Below, one piece after another: positions 32,650 through 45,060 of a stretch of 64,000 nucleotides of DNA. Numbering within the stretch: position 1 is the first letter of the stretch; each line of letters starts with the position of its first letter. Below the pieces are notes generated by a model. The model saw nothing but the letters and a program-made list of their open reading frames with translations. It did not search any database and was not told where the DNA came from. The translations under genes and the position numbers were made by a program. Source of the stretch: Moniliella sp. 'wahieum' (lineage: Eukaryota; Basidiomycota; Moniliellomycetes; Moniliellales; Moniliellaceae); the NCBI GenBank assembly GCA_003971905.1, contig RSEE01000037.1, positions 124,001-188,000 on the forward strand, written 5' to 3'.

Positions 32650-34480
32650 TACCGTACGGTACGGCACCGTGCCCCTACACCGTGGTTGGGAGTTTTTGAT
32701 CTGTTTTTTTTTTTCCTTTTCTTTCTTTCTGTTTGGCCTGTCTGTCGGGCCCGCCAGGTATGGCCTGCCCCTGCTTTAGATGTAGGATGGGGCGGGCCAA
32801 CTGTGCATTGGGCCCCCTTACTCTTTTCTCCCACCTTCATATCATGTGTATCCCCTGCTCCGCGTCTCTGTACCCTCTCTCGCTACTATCTCTCTCTGCC
32901 GTGGACCGTTCGTGCCGTGCTAGCCCCCCGTGGCTCAGCGGGGTTGGTGCTCGTGCTTGGATTCTGGACTGTTATTGCATGGCATGGATTGCATGCTGCT
33001 TGCTTGGAGAATACTTCCAAGGCGCAACCAGGTAGCTCAGCGCGAAAGGTAAGTAGGTAGGTAGGTAGGTAGGCAGGAGTGGTGTGGAGAATTCCCACTG
33101 GCACCCCGTGGCCCTCGCATCCGTGGGGAACTGTGTGGGGATCCAAGACTCTAGGGTTGGGCTTAACATTCACGATTCGCATTCCGCAGTGAGGATGGAG
33201 GATGGAGGATGGAGGATGGACAAAGGAATAGGTAGGTATAGGTGTAGTGCAAGTGCAGGTGCAGGTGTAGATGGGGGTAACCCACTGCAGCCGCCGATCT
33301 CACCTCTGGCACGGTGACGTTGACGTTGAGGTTGGTGGAACGTTGACAACGTTGACATTGGACAATGCACCTCGGTCACCAACGATCTAGTACTACTATA
33401 GGCGGCCAGGTTGGTTGACCTCTTGCGCATAGTAGGCCGGAGAGCTACTAGGAGGTAGACAAAACTGATGTGCGTCCAACCATCTCGTAACATTCGCGCT
33501 CTACGTTTACCAGTCTCTCCGTATGGGATTAGATGCATGGAGGGTTCCCCATGGGATGGTCCATACTCCACATCCTGGTATGGAGCGGAGCCCGGGGCCG
33601 GAGCTCCGACGACCTTGTGAGGTACTGTACCGTGAAACGGACGAGACCACGCGAGTGCTCACCAGGTACGGTAGTGCAGGAGCGGCGCTTGGGAACAGGA
33701 TACGTAACTCGTCGCTGGCGCTCTGGGCTTCGTGAGCTTGGTATACGCATTACGCATGACGCATCCGTAATTCTTGAGCTTGGTACACATTACGCATTAC
33801 GCATTACGCATCCGTAATTCTACTGCTGGATCTTGCTGAGCCTGCGACGTTCCTTTCGCCCCGTGGGTTTGGGTTAGATGAATCAACCAATATCCTTCCG
33901 TACGGCCACGAGGCTGTTATTACTGTGATCCCTGCGTTGCTCGTTTACCGTTTATGAATGATGGGCCTACGCTTTATGCCCTGCTTTGCATTCTTCTGTA
34001 TACCTTTCCCCTCAGCTCTCAGCAAGCCTTGTCCGCAAATGAGCGAACGATGAACGCTGATCGTCGGACAGTGAATCTAGTGAAGCTTCCTGATCGGACC
34101 CTTTGCCTCGCTGCATCATTTCCCACACGGAGGGCAAGACGGTTGAGAACGAGGTGGGGGTGGCACATGCAGTGCCGCGTCGTTCCGACTAAAAAAAAGT
34201 CGCCAATCCTATTCGCTCTCCCTACAGTATATGCGTCCCCAACCGGGCCCTAACAGCAGTTGAGAAGATGATAAGCACTGCGATTTCCTAGAGCAGAAAA
34301 AGAAAAACAAGGTGGGCAGGAGGTAGAAGGTAGAAGATAGAAGGAAGAGGGGGGTAGGGAAGATGTAGAAGGGTTAAGGTGAGAGGTGGGGGGGTTGAGA
34401 ACAGGGGATGAAGGGGTTTGAACGGCGAGAAGAACGGCGAATGGCGGACGGAGCAAAAGTAAAGGGCACTCTGCCCTATC
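32650..34480. other. Intergenic, no gene supported
   Basis: It lies between two convergent genes. It contains a T-rich tract near 32,700 that could be part of a 3' UTR, a (GTAG)n run at 33,050-33,070, GGATGGA repeats near 33,195 and GCATTACGCATTACGCATTACG near 33,788. No ORF shows domain-like content. Confidence 0.6.
33050..33073. repeat. GTAG tetranucleotide run
   Basis: AGTAGGTAGGTAGGTAGGTA, about six copies of a 4-bp unit. Confidence 0.9.
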
Positions 34481-37400
34481 CTAGCCGGACGAATCCGCGC
34501 GGTCGCCCGAATCGCCCGACTCGGTGGACGGAGCGTCCAAGCGGCGCGTGCGAGAGCGGGGGATACGGTCAACGAAGCGTGGGGAGCGTGTGCGGGCGAA
34601 AGAGAAGCCGAGTGGGGAGGAACTAGCGAGGGACACCGACAAAGGGGGGTTAGACTGGCCAGTGGACCCATTGGAGGATCCGGTCGGGTCCAACGGCGCC
34701 AACGAACTGCCCCACTCGATTTCGGTGACGGCGGCGCCTCGTCATGGCTGAGCAGACTCGCCCCGCTGTTCTGGTTGTTCTTAGAGGAATGCACCATGGT
34801 CCGACGCCCATCGGCGCCGGGTGACGTGGCGACCGTGGTCAAGCTGGTGGGGGGCCCGAGTTGGACCCGGATCCTGTGCCGGACCCCAAGCCCGAGCCCG
34901 GCCTGAGCCAGACCCGAGCCCGAACCGGCGCCGTCGCCACCTTCGCCCGAGCCATGGGAACCCGACCCGCGCGATTCCGACCCGTTGGAGCCTTCGCCGG
35001 AGCCGGACCCGCCTTCCTCATCCGCTTGGGGCGCAAACAGCCGATCGACCGGGGTGTTGTGATCGCCCGCCGAGGACTGGGAGGGCGAGCCATCGGGATC
35101 GGTCTTATCGGGAAACAAGCCCGAGGCTGGGCGGATTCGTTCGCGCCCCGTGGCCGTTGTCTCGCTCAATCGGCTGGATCGAGCCGAGGGGCGAGCCGGG
35201 TCCCAGAGATGAACGGGCTGCCCTCGGCGCCTGGTATAGGCCAGCTGCACATCTTGCCGTAACCGCTTGTTGAGGTGCTTGAGTTGGTGCAGTTCGTACT
35301 GCCAGCTAGCAGCCCGTTGTGGGTCCAGCTCGGAAAACACACCTTCTTCCCCTCGTCCCGCATTCGCATTGGTCACGGACGGTGCCGCATCAGATGTCTC
35401 GGTCATGTACACCACATTCGCCTCGAGCGATACGGTGGGCGGAAGACGGCGGACTTGGACCCACACGCACCGCGGCTCGTCGTCCTGGGCAGGGAGTACC
35501 TCGGTACCCGCCTGGGGAGGAGCCGCGGTGGGATACAGTTGGGTCAGGACCATGACAGCATGGCCCATGCTGTTGCGCAACGAGTGCAGGACCAGGGAAG
35601 ACTGAGGCGCATGGAGTGCCGTGAGCAAAGCGGCGGCACCCTCGGCAGAACTCACATCCTTCACCGACTGTCCGGTCAACTGGTGCGCCGTGATGCCCAA
35701 AACCTGGACAACCGAAGCCGTGATGGCCAACAAGACGCCCGTGTCCTTGCTCATCCGGGCCCAGAAGCCCGTCTCGGACGAGGAGGTAATGGTGTTCAAA
35801 ACACGGGCCGGAACAAAGTGCACCGTCCTCGGCCGGGCGGAAGAGACGACGACTTTGCGTCCTTTGCCCTGATCAATGTGCATCCGCCCGCTCGACTCGA
35901 TCCACCGGTGCAGTGGGGAGTCTTTCACCCGCATACGGAATAGGAGGTGCACCGTGGGGGCCGACCAACGACCAAACGGCGGCGGGCGGGCAGGTCGACC
36001 CTTCGCCTTTTCCGCCCCTTCCATGGCCGAAGTCGAAGGGGAGCCCGAGTTGGTGCTCTGCCGCCCGGTCAGTCGGGCGTCCTTTTGCTTCCCATTCGCT
36101 TTGGCGTTGGCCTTTGCGTTGGCGCTAACGTTGGCGCTGGCATTGGCACTGGCATTGGCGGTGGTGTTGGCGTTGTCATACTCATTTGAGTTTCCGCCCG
36201 AGTCGGAGGGGGTTGAGCTTTCGGCGAGACGGGTTGTAGACGAAGGCTGTTCCTGCCGTTGGGCGTGGGCACGCGACGCATTCATCTTGGCCTGGCCGGC
36301 TCGTGTGGCAGCCTGAATGGCGGCGGTAGAAGTGGAGTCTTTCAGTTCGCGGAAGACAGGCACGACATCGGCCGGGTGGATGAACTTGCCAATTGAATGG
36401 CCCACCATTTCGCCCGGGTTCCATCCTGCCACCCGCTCCACGCTCGGAGACATGTACAGCACCGTCCCCTTGAGCGACAAGACATAGATGATATCCGGCA
36501 AGTTGTCCAGCACGATCGGTGCCCAATCCGAACGGCGCGACCCGGGATGCGAGGTGGCGCTTCCGTCCGAGCTGGGGGAGGAAGGGTAGAGGGATTGCAT
36601 GATAGCACGTGCGTTGGCCATTTGCCGTGGGTTCTGGTTTTTCTGAGCATGGTGGATCAGGGTCAGGAATGCCCCCGGACACACGGAGTGCCGTCACTGC
36701 ATTCCACCGACCGGTCACCGTAGTCGGACCAAAGACCGAGGGGTAGCTTCCATCGTGCGAGCGGTGATGCGACTCTGGCGGGCGGTAGTTGACTGCCACG
36801 CCACCGGAATCCATAGGCTCCAGCACGGTCCCCGGCTGCGCGGCCAGGTCCACCTGGAATCCCACCACGTACTTGATTCCAGGCTCGGTGCCCCAGGGGA
36901 TGGGGATGAGCGAAACAAGGTTGAGGAACGGCTGGCCGCCTTTGCGGTAATTGATGAGGCTCGCCTGGCATTCCTCTTGCGAGCTCAGATGGCGCGCCAG
37001 GTGGGCAACGGCCGCCTCGTCGGTGGCAACGCGGTATTGGCCCTTGGCCATTACCCCTTCGGGACTTTGAAGGAAGCGGCAATTGCGTCCAAGCACCTCG
37101 TGCCGCTCATACCCTGTTAGACGGAGGAACGTATCGCTGCAGTAGATCAGGGGGTAGTCGGGAAGGCTAATGTCCGCAACGGTGAATGCGGCAGATAGGT
37201 CAACAGGGCCAAGGGAGATGACGGGCTTGGGACGAGAAGCGACGCGCAGCAGGGCAGAAAGCATGTCGAACCCGGTCGAGCTGTAAGCCGTGATGGGCAG
37301 CGGGTCGCCATTCCTGCGCGGGGGGATGACGGACTCCCAGCCGTGCTCGGCTGCTGGCGGCGGAGGGGGGGGCGGGAGCAGCGGCAACGGCGGCTGGGTC

Positions 37401-39348
37401 TGCAGGCGCTGCACGGGGAGCGGCACTGGGTCTACAGGCCCCAAGGAGCGGGGATGGGCCTCGGGACCGGGCCGGATGAAGGTTCGGACGGACCGAGCAC
37501 CATCTCGCTGCCAGATGCCGAGGGCGTCGAGGGCATAGCAGAAGACACATGGGTGGCCTGGGCCAGGGCTGATTGTTGCCGAGGACGATAACTGTGCTTG
37601 GCACCCGGCGCTGAGCGTGGGCCCACGCTCGGCGGCGCCTCCATGGCCTCTGCCTCCCTCGCATGAGGCTGTAGCGAAGCACGCAACTTGGCCGCGCCTC
37701 ACGGAGACGGATGAGTTTGCGGCGCTCTTGCAGTGTCAATCGGGGGCGATTGATCATTTCCAGCGGGGGCGGGGGTGGAGGTGGATGCATCTTCGCTCCC
37801 TTTACTGCCCTGAGGGGGTACCGACCCGGCCGCCTGCGCAGGCTGGGCAACGGGCTCGGTTTCCATGGTGTCCAGCCCTGCGGGCGCCGAGCCAAGGGAG
37901 ACGAGCGACAAGCGCCTAGGATGTTCCACCACCGGAGCAGCCATGTGCTCGTCCAGGTGGCGTCCATGGAGGTGTACCCCTCATCGTCCGAGGCGGCGCC
38001 ATTGTCAATGTGCGGGTCAAGATGACCGTCCATAGAGGTGTATCCGTTAAGTTGATGACGAGAAGGTGGTCGGTCCGTAACAGCACCGTTGTCGCGACTT
38101 TGCGCCTGGCCGGGCTTGTGCGACCGCATCCACGCCTCGTGGTGGGCAATGATACCAGCCCGGTAGCTCGTTGCAGAGTGAGAGCGTCCTTGGGATGGGC
38201 ATTGACTTCTGGGTGCAGGAAGGCGTGTTGCTGTGGATAATAAGAGTGGGAGGATGGTGAACGTGCTGGTCTTGACGGACTTGCTGTTGAGAGTGTGGCA
38301 CACTCGAAGGGAGACACTGTAAGCTCATTGTCCGCGGAGGTGGGGTTGGCCGCCCATTCAGGCCATCTGCACCTGATATCGAGGCAGCGGCCCCTCCCTG
38401 TGCTGCGGGCACATGATCCTGCTTCCCACCGCCATTTGTACTGGCGGTTTTACTTTGCTCTGATGCACACTTCTTACCCTGCACCACCTGTTGATCAGGT
38501 TCAGGCTGGAACGGACTGAACTTGCCCGTAGAATCAGCGAAGCGGTCACCATTAAGACCCGCCAGTGAGGTGCGATCAAAGTTGGTATGACCATCTTGCG
38601 TTGGAGCGGTATGCCGATCCAGTGCCGGCGGGACGGAGAGCTTTCCGTTGAGGGGGAAGCTACCATCCACTGTAGTGAGAGAAGGAGGCGTATCAAGGTG
38701 CTGGTGAGCCTGGGCCTTGGAATTGGCAATACCTAGGGAATCGACATGACCATTCGCCAGGCCATTGGAGCTGGCATGGCCATTGGCGTGGCCATGAAGA
38801 TTGGTGTGGCCGTCCTGGTTCCCATCGGGACGAGGAAAGGGGAGGTCGTCCAGGTGCCCATTGGGGCCAGAAGAAGGACCAGGATCGAGCTGGCCATCCA
38901 CATGGGTTTCCCATGATGGTCGGCCGCACCACGCGGGCCATGACCATCAGGGAATGGTCCATCGAGGAGAGGGCCGTCCTGCCCACTACTGACGAGGGCG
39001 GGAGGAGGCGGTTGGTCCATGTGGTTGTGGAGAGGCCATGTAGGATCGAAGCCTGGACGGGAGGGAGGGGGAGAGGAACGGGGAGTCAAAGCGGGCGCCG
39101 TTCAACCAGCCAGAGGCAGGGTCGGAGGAGGTGGGGCCAACGACACCCACCGGGCCGAGGTAGGCATGGGAGAGTAGGTGGGGGGGGAGAGGGAAGGAGT
39201 CATCGTGGGGGTCTGCGCCAGGGGGGTCGAGAACGGGGAAATCAGCGTAGGCTGTGGCGGTAAGCAGGGAAAGAATTTCTTCGTGGCTGATGGATTGGTG
39301 GTGGGGCATGGCCGCCTGCCCATCCAAACTGGGAAGGTGGGTGTCCAT
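34481..39348 (-). CDS. wc-1: White collar-1-type blue-light receptor (LOV/PAS protein)
   Basis: A flavin-binding photoreceptor that partners WC-2 to control light-responsive transcription. Reading leftwards from the start at 39,348 (MDTHLPSLDGQAAMPHHQSI), there is a long low-complexity N-terminus with repeated Asn-Gly-His elements (HGHANGHASSNGLANGH, about 38,780), Ser/Pro/Gln-rich linkers, then a LOV domain at about 37,205-36,840. The LOV motif GRNCRFLQ carries the photoactive cysteine (codon 37,079-37,081), and INYRKGGQPFLNL plus IKYVVGFQVDL follow. PAS-B lies at about 36,530-36,340 (LPDIIYVLSLKGTVLYMS) and a third PAS-like region at about 35,960-35,560. The C-terminus (to 34,481) is Ser/Gly-rich with a basic RTRSPRFVDRIPRSRTRR run and no GATA zinc finger, as known for basidiomycete WC-1. 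At least eight frame changes occur, mostly in low-complexity parts, and assembly indels are the likely cause. Total about 1,600 residues. Confidence 0.88.
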
Positions 39349-40711
39349 ACTGGAGACGCGGAGTCAAGAGAACGAGGCTGGGCTAGAGAGGTGCAGAACT
39401 GGAGCTGAAAGACTCAACCAGCCAGTGGGGCGGGAGCACAAGGTGTAGCAAGGGGGGGGGGGGAGAAGAGCGTAACGGTCGGACGCTAGGAGAAAGAAGG
39501 GCCACAGTAAGAGGTGGCGAGAGGGAGGCACTAGGACAGGATATACGCTGCCACTAAATCTACTCGGGGAAGCGGGTTAGCACGGCATGGCAGGCATAAC
39601 GGTGGGGATGCGTACCTGGAGGACGAAGCGAGTCGAGTATTTTCTACGGGAAAATTACCGGGCGATCAACGAAAACGAGGACGAAAACGAGGGACAGAGA
39701 CGGAGGCGAGACACCGAAGACACGGCGCGGAGGGTGGTGGGAGGGGAGGGGAGGGGAGGGGAGGGGAGGGGGGGGGGGGGGGCTCAAGCTATCGGAGCGA
39801 TGCGAGCGGGGGGACCGTGCGTCAGGAAAGTGACGACGTGGACCCCAAGGGGAGGGGGGGCGAAGGGGGAGGCGAAGGGGCCGCGCGAAGGCGGACGGGT
39901 GGGCTGGGGCGGTGCGCTAGTGGAGGCAGGGGGCGGGGGCGCGGACAGAGTGCTAGCAAGCCCGAGTGGCAGCGGAAGCTGCGCGGGCAAGAAGAGCAGG
40001 GCGGCGGTGGCGGCGGCGGCGGTGGAGGCGACGGAGAGGCGCGTGGAGCGACTGGATGCGGTGGCGGCGGGGGCGAGCGAGGAGGAGGCGGGTCGCTGGC
40101 CAGGCCGGGCGTGGTGGGTGCGAGGGCCTGCCTGTTACGTACTCGGCCCCCAGCGGCGAGGACTGGAGTACGGCGGGAGTACGGAGGTGCTGGATGCGCC
40201 CTCGATCGCGAGCGCTGTTTGGGATGCTCGACGCATGCGCATATTACGTACCACAGCGCACGCGCCCTCCTGCTGCCTCATCGATCGCATGTCACCATGT
40301 CACCCATCACATCCCGGTGTGTGGCCCACGGAATACTGACTAGTCACAGTGACTGGTGACTACTAGGCGTCGCAGGCACGACGGCATGCCCCCATCGACC
40401 ATCGGCCATCCCCCAGGGCTGCAACACCATCCACCCCCCTCAGCGCGTCATCCGCGTCATCCGCGTCGGGCTCATCACATTCACACGCGTCACGACCATC
40501 CCATCCCATCCTCTCTCTGTCCATCCGCGGGGAGCTGCGCAACCGTCATCGACATTGTATAGTCACTTCTGGCGCTAGTGACATGTGACAATAGTGAGCG
40601 CACCTATACGGCCGATCTCTGCACCTATAGATGCAAGAAGCCAACACCTGCCAACACCACATTTCATGTCATACCGCTCCCCCTCGCCCCTTTTGTCCCT
40701 CCTGCCCTTGA

Positions 40712-40842
40712 AGCTTCAAGCTTCAAGCTAACTTCAAGCGTCGACAAGACACTGATCCAATGCATCCGTCAAAACACGCCAAGTTCCCTCTCTTTAAGAG
40801 CGTTAAGCCGGCTATCTTCAAGCTTCAAGCTTCAAGCTTCAC
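40712..40842. repeat. Two AAGCTTC heptamer arrays
   Basis: GCTTCAAGCTTCAAGCTAAC near 40,712 and CTTCAAGCTTCAAGCTTCAA near 40,817. The unit AAGCTTC contains the palindrome AAGCTT. A relative lies at 46,134-46,152. Confidence 0.85.
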
Positions 40843-41215
40843 GATTCAGATAACTCCTCTCCCTCTTCCTCTCCCCTTCTCTCTCTCGCCTCTTCTGTTT
40901 GGTACCCGTGCCCCACCATCGCTCCCAATCGAACGCTGAGGCAGCACAGAGAGAGTTCGCGCAGTTGAACGTTGAACGTTGATGCCGTTTGGCATTATGC
41001 ATCATCTAAAAAGACCTAATGGAGTGGTTGCACCAGTGCTGAACCAGTTCGATAATCCATCGCACTAACAAGGGGCATCCATCACATGTCAGCCGGCGGG
41101 AACCTGCCGTTCGGAGGCAGTCTGGGACTGTGGTCTTCTGTGGCATGCATGACATGTGATTATATGTGGTTCTCTCTGTAAGCTGTATAGTTCTCTGTGG
41201 TCCTCTGTGGTGTTA

Positions 41216-41266
41216 TTACTGTGGTACTGTGGTACTGTGGTACTGTGGTACTGTGGTACTGTGGCA
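41216..41266. repeat. GTGGTACT octamer array
   Basis: About six tandem copies of an 8-bp unit, CTGTGGTA, ending in CTGTGGCAC. TCTGTGG-type half-units precede it. Confidence 0.9.
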
Positions 41267-41340
41267 CATCTCACAGATCTCAGGTCTCAGGGGCGTTCGG
41301 CCTTCGGGAAACAGAGGCCACAAATCCAAAAGATCATCCG

Positions 41341-41420
41341 TAACGCGTAGCGTGTAACGCGTACCAATCACAGGTAACCGGTAACCGGGAACCGGGAACC
41401 GGGAACCGGTAACCGGTAAC
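41341..41420. repeat. ACGCGT and ACCGGT heptamer arrays
   Basis: TAACGCGTAGCGTGTAACGC is followed after about 10 bases by GTAACCGGTAACCGGGAACC repeated to 41,420, then by ATGGGAACATGT. Two different palindromic heptamer families therefore stand side by side. Confidence 0.85.
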
Positions 41421-42812
41421 ATGGGAACATGTAAAACAGTCCATGCACCCCATCTCACCAAGAAAATCGATCCGAGGGGCAACGATCTGGCATGCTGGCC
41501 GACCCCTCTGACATGCCTGATCACAGAGGGGCTCAAGATGGGGAGTGCATATACATACAGTACTCGCCGCTCCCGGCGTGGAACTTGGATCTTAGGAGCT
41601 ACGGTATTATCGCTGCAGCTGGCCATTACCCACGCCCATTGTACATCGCCTCCATGCCTCCATAGAAATTGTGCATGTATATTCGAGTTCACCCGGTCCG
41701 TCTCCCCGTGGTCGACATGTGCCATGTGGGCCGCGGCTCGGTTGCAGAGGCAAGTATCCCAGCCTCATACGCCCGCCTGGCCACTATGAGCGGGGGGTGA
41801 GAAGATGGGGAGGAGAGAGTAAGGGGACGGGGGGGTATAGAGGAAGAAAGCTGAATACCCACTTTCCAGAGAAAACGCAATGCAATGTGGGCACTGCATG
41901 ACATGATGTTTTCAACTCTTCGACTCCCCTTCCCTCTACAGTTTTTTTCCTCAGGATGATAAATAGATGGGGGAGGATGGCCTTGGGCCTTAGGCTGTAA
42001 GGGAGAGAAGGAAAGATGAAAGAGACTGGAAGCTTGAAGCTGGAAGAGGTGATTGGGACGCATGGAAGTCCCGTACTACACCTGCTGGAACACCGGCAGC
42101 GGACCAATTGCGTTGGAACCGCGCACATGCATCCTATGGCGGGGGATTGCGCCGGGGCGCACCGCACTGCGGTCCCATTACAAAAGTGATGTGTAATTAA
42201 ACCTGTGGTTGAGATGATCGATCCGATGACCGCCTGGTTGTTACATTCACACCCTTCGTTCATCGGCGAGCTTGTAAGTGCCCTCGAACATCTATCTCTC
42301 AACGACCTCACCATCACTCCAGTAGAGGGAGAGGGTGGAACCCTTTCCACGCTTCTAATCGAGGGCAATAGGATATATAGGTGCCCCGGGATTTTGTGAG
42401 AGGCCTCTTCAGTTCAGTTTGTTGAGGTATAGGCCCGACCTGGCACGACCTGCCGTAGTTCAGAGGCCCATGCATCATGTGCTTGCAGTTGGGGGTACCG
42501 ATGTGCGCTTAGGGTATACGTTCTCCAACTCCCGCCCAGTCTTGAAACACGAAGAGGGAAGCATGATGGACACAAGAGACTGTACGCAGTGGAGCTCTCA
42601 CACCAGAAACAGGTGGGGCCAGAGACTCTGGGGAAATCCCCTGACAGGCAAATCCGGGGGAAGCTTGCTTGGCCCCAAACCCAAGGACCACACACCCTCA
42701 CTCTTCTCGTCCTCTAGACTGTGGGTTTCGCTGCGAGCTTAGTATGTGTTCATCTTGGCCAGCAACTTGCCAGGCGAGAGTGCAAAACCATTCGAAAAGG
42801 GGTGGGGGGGGG

Positions 42813-42912
42813 CTTGTGTGTGTGTGTGTGTATGTGTGTATGTGTATGTGTGTGTGTGTGTGCCCCCCTGGCTACCTATGTCCTCGCATTGCATTGCATT
42901 GCATTGCATCAT
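42813..42912. repeat. GT/GTAT microsatellite and CATTG repeat
   Basis: (GT)n with GTAT interruptions at about 42,813-42,862, after a G run. Then four to five copies of GCATT at about 42,886-42,910. Confidence 0.9.
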
Positions 42913-43954
42913 CCTACTTGACCACCCGAGGCAACGAGCAGTTAAGCGGGGTAGGGGGTACTGGTGGAGCAAAACTTCGAAGGCAAGGAGGCCAAGACCA
43001 CAGTCGATCATTATTCGTACTATATTCGTACTACAGCAAAACATTGGTGTCACAGGGACCCCTCAGGCGACTTTGGTGTGAGGTACGCGGATCGTCCGTA
43101 TTGTGTGCACAGCTCTGCGGGCCTTTGTCGACATCCGGCCTTTCCAACAACACGCAACACCCCCAACCGCTTGCCCTCCGTTCCCACCTCAAGAGGGGAT
43201 CTATACCTGCGGCAGCGCACTGCATACAGTAGTACCCTCCCCCTCCCCCTTTCCCTTGCTTGCTTGCTTGCTGTCCTTTCTCATTCGTTTTCTCTTCTCT
43301 GCTCATCCGCACGTGGTCCTTTCCATCTCGCACGTTGGCTGAGCGATGCAAGCACCTCTATCCGTAGCTCTGTAGAGGCGGACTACGGCAGGCAGACGGT
43401 GCGGTCTGTCGGAGCTATCAGAAGCAGGTGAGCGAGAACGCGGTAACGAGGTGAGGGAAGGGGTGGGACAGCAAGGAAGAGAGGAATGCGCCCGTGGTGT
43501 CTACTACACATGCAGCTTACAATTGTAACACGGCGGAGGCGCCATGTGGGAGCGCGCGGCGGGCTTTAAAGCCTACTAGATCGAACCTCTTAACTAGGGC
43601 AGCGTCCCGCACAGTAGCCGCGGTACAACAGCTCCTCGTTTTTCTTACCTTCTGCCTGCCCCTCGGACCAAGCGAATCCACGTCCTAGCAGGGCTTCCTC
43701 ACCGGCCTCTATAAATGTACTCGCCAGAACCCTTGTTCTAGTCTCATCCCATCGACATGGACAAAACAAAAGCTTCGTTTCAATTGCAGGCCAAGGTGGG
43801 AAAGGAAGGGGACCAGAGGTCTCTATAGTGACAGACGAGGGCGGAGAGGAAAGGGACGGAGCGGGGTGGAGCGGGGTAGAAGCACGAAAAAAACACAGAC
43901 GAGGGAGCACCAGCACACGAGGTCCAAAGGGGGGCAAAGGTCCAAACCAGCACA

Positions 43955-45060
43955 CTACGGTTTGGGCACCTTGAGGGTTTTGGAGATAAACGCCATGGCC
44001 CATGCGAGCCATAGGAAAGAGAGACGATGGATGGTGGCGGAGAGGTGTGTGTGGGTCCAGAGGGCCAAGGAGGTGGTAGGGATGGACCAAGTGGCCAAGA
44101 CGGGCCATTTGGCCGCCAGGTGGCCACGCAGTTGGTCCACGTGGGTCAGGACAAAGACCAAGAGCGGGCCTGGGTCTAGATCCACCACGCCTCCTGGCAC
44201 AACACTGTGACCAGCTTGGCGTTGCGCGTCGCGCCATTGGTACGCCTCGTCCGAGGCCAACGCGCCGCACCAACCTACCGCGAGAGGGTGGGGCTCGGCC
44301 CCAGTCCAGCGGTGGGTTAGGCCACGGAGCAAGGAGGAAGGCGCGTCGGAAAACAGTTGTTTGTGGTGGCTCTCGATCGGCCCGACGGGACCGGCATCCA
44401 CAGCACCATACAGAAGCGCCACTGCCATCCCACCCACAAGCAACAGGGAAGAAGGAATGGGCAAGCCTTCAAAGTACTTGGCCTTGCCACTCTTGTCGTG
44501 CGGCAGGGAGGCGGCCGTGACGTTGAAGCGGGCGAGGCGGGCCAGGCCGCAGCAGACAAAGATGGTGAGCACCAACGAGTCGAGTAAGTGCGCATGCCCA
44601 GTGCGTACGCCGCGAACGCAGGGGCCATGCCAAAGCTGACCAAGTCCGCTAGCGAGTCGAGTTCCTGGCCCAGCAACGAGGATGATCGACGCCACCGCGC
44701 CACGCGCCCATCCAGCAGGTCAAACACCGCGCCCAGCAGGGGGAACCAGAGCGCGTGCCAAATATGGATCGGGTCCGAGGTGAGCAAGTAGCGGCCGGAA
44801 GCAAAGATGCTCTGCGCACCGCAAAAGCCATTCATCAGCGTAAACGCGTCCGCCAGGTGAAAGTTGCGCACCAGGCTAAAGTGGCCGTCGCGCTCCACGA
44901 ACTGCACCAAGGCCGGCGACGGCTCCGCGGTCCTGGCGGGCTGCTGGGCATGCTCCTGCTCCGACTCGGTGTCCAGCTCGTCGGACTTGGCGGGGCGCTT
45001 GCCACGCTTGCCGCGCTTGCCGCTGGGCGAGGCGGGCGAAAGGGTCTTGCTGCGGGGCAT
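43955..45060 (-). CDS. CHO1: CDP-diacylglycerol-serine O-phosphatidyltransferase (phosphatidylserine synthase)
   Basis: It makes phosphatidylserine from CDP-diacylglycerol and serine in the ER membrane, at the head of the fungal PS-PE-PC pathway. From the start at 45,060 there is a basic, disordered N-terminus (SGKRGKRGKRPAKSDELD), then HFSLVRNFHLADAFTLMNGF. The CDP-alcohol phosphotransferase signature is intact on the minus strand of 44,651-44,722: DGRVARWRRSSSLLGQELD followed by SLAD, giving D-G-x2-A-R-x8-G-x3-D-x3-D. FVCCGLARLARFNVTA, KAKYFEGLPIPSSL and several hydrophobic membrane segments follow to the stop at 43,955. Length is about 368 residues, longer than yeast Cho1 (276) because of both tails. 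One frame change near 44,588 (one missing base between GMRT and LLDSLVL) again looks like an assembly indel. Confidence 0.9.

Larger units (their letters stand above)
39349..43950. other. Large intergenic region with simple repeats, no gene supported
   Basis: About 4.6 kb divided between the WC-1 upstream region and the 3' side of the phosphatidylserine synthase gene. It holds a (GGAGG)n to poly-G tract at 39,745-39,782, AAGCTTC arrays at 40,712 and 40,817, AACGTTG at 40,965, GTGGTACT at 41,216, ACGCGT and ACCGGT arrays at 41,341-41,420, (GT)n at 42,813 and CATTG repeats at 42,886. G/C-biased long frames around 39.6-40.4 kb lack domains. A large WC-1 promoter region is plausible. Confidence 0.55.

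Noticed and set aside
39587-40359. A 250-codon plus-strand frame rich in Gly/Arg near the WC-1 start
   Set aside because: It runs through GGGGA repeats and a poly-G tract, and overlapping frames of equal length exist. No domain.
41216-41266. Direct repeats as a CRISPR array
   Set aside because: It is a simple 8-bp tandem repeat without spacers, in a eukaryotic genome.
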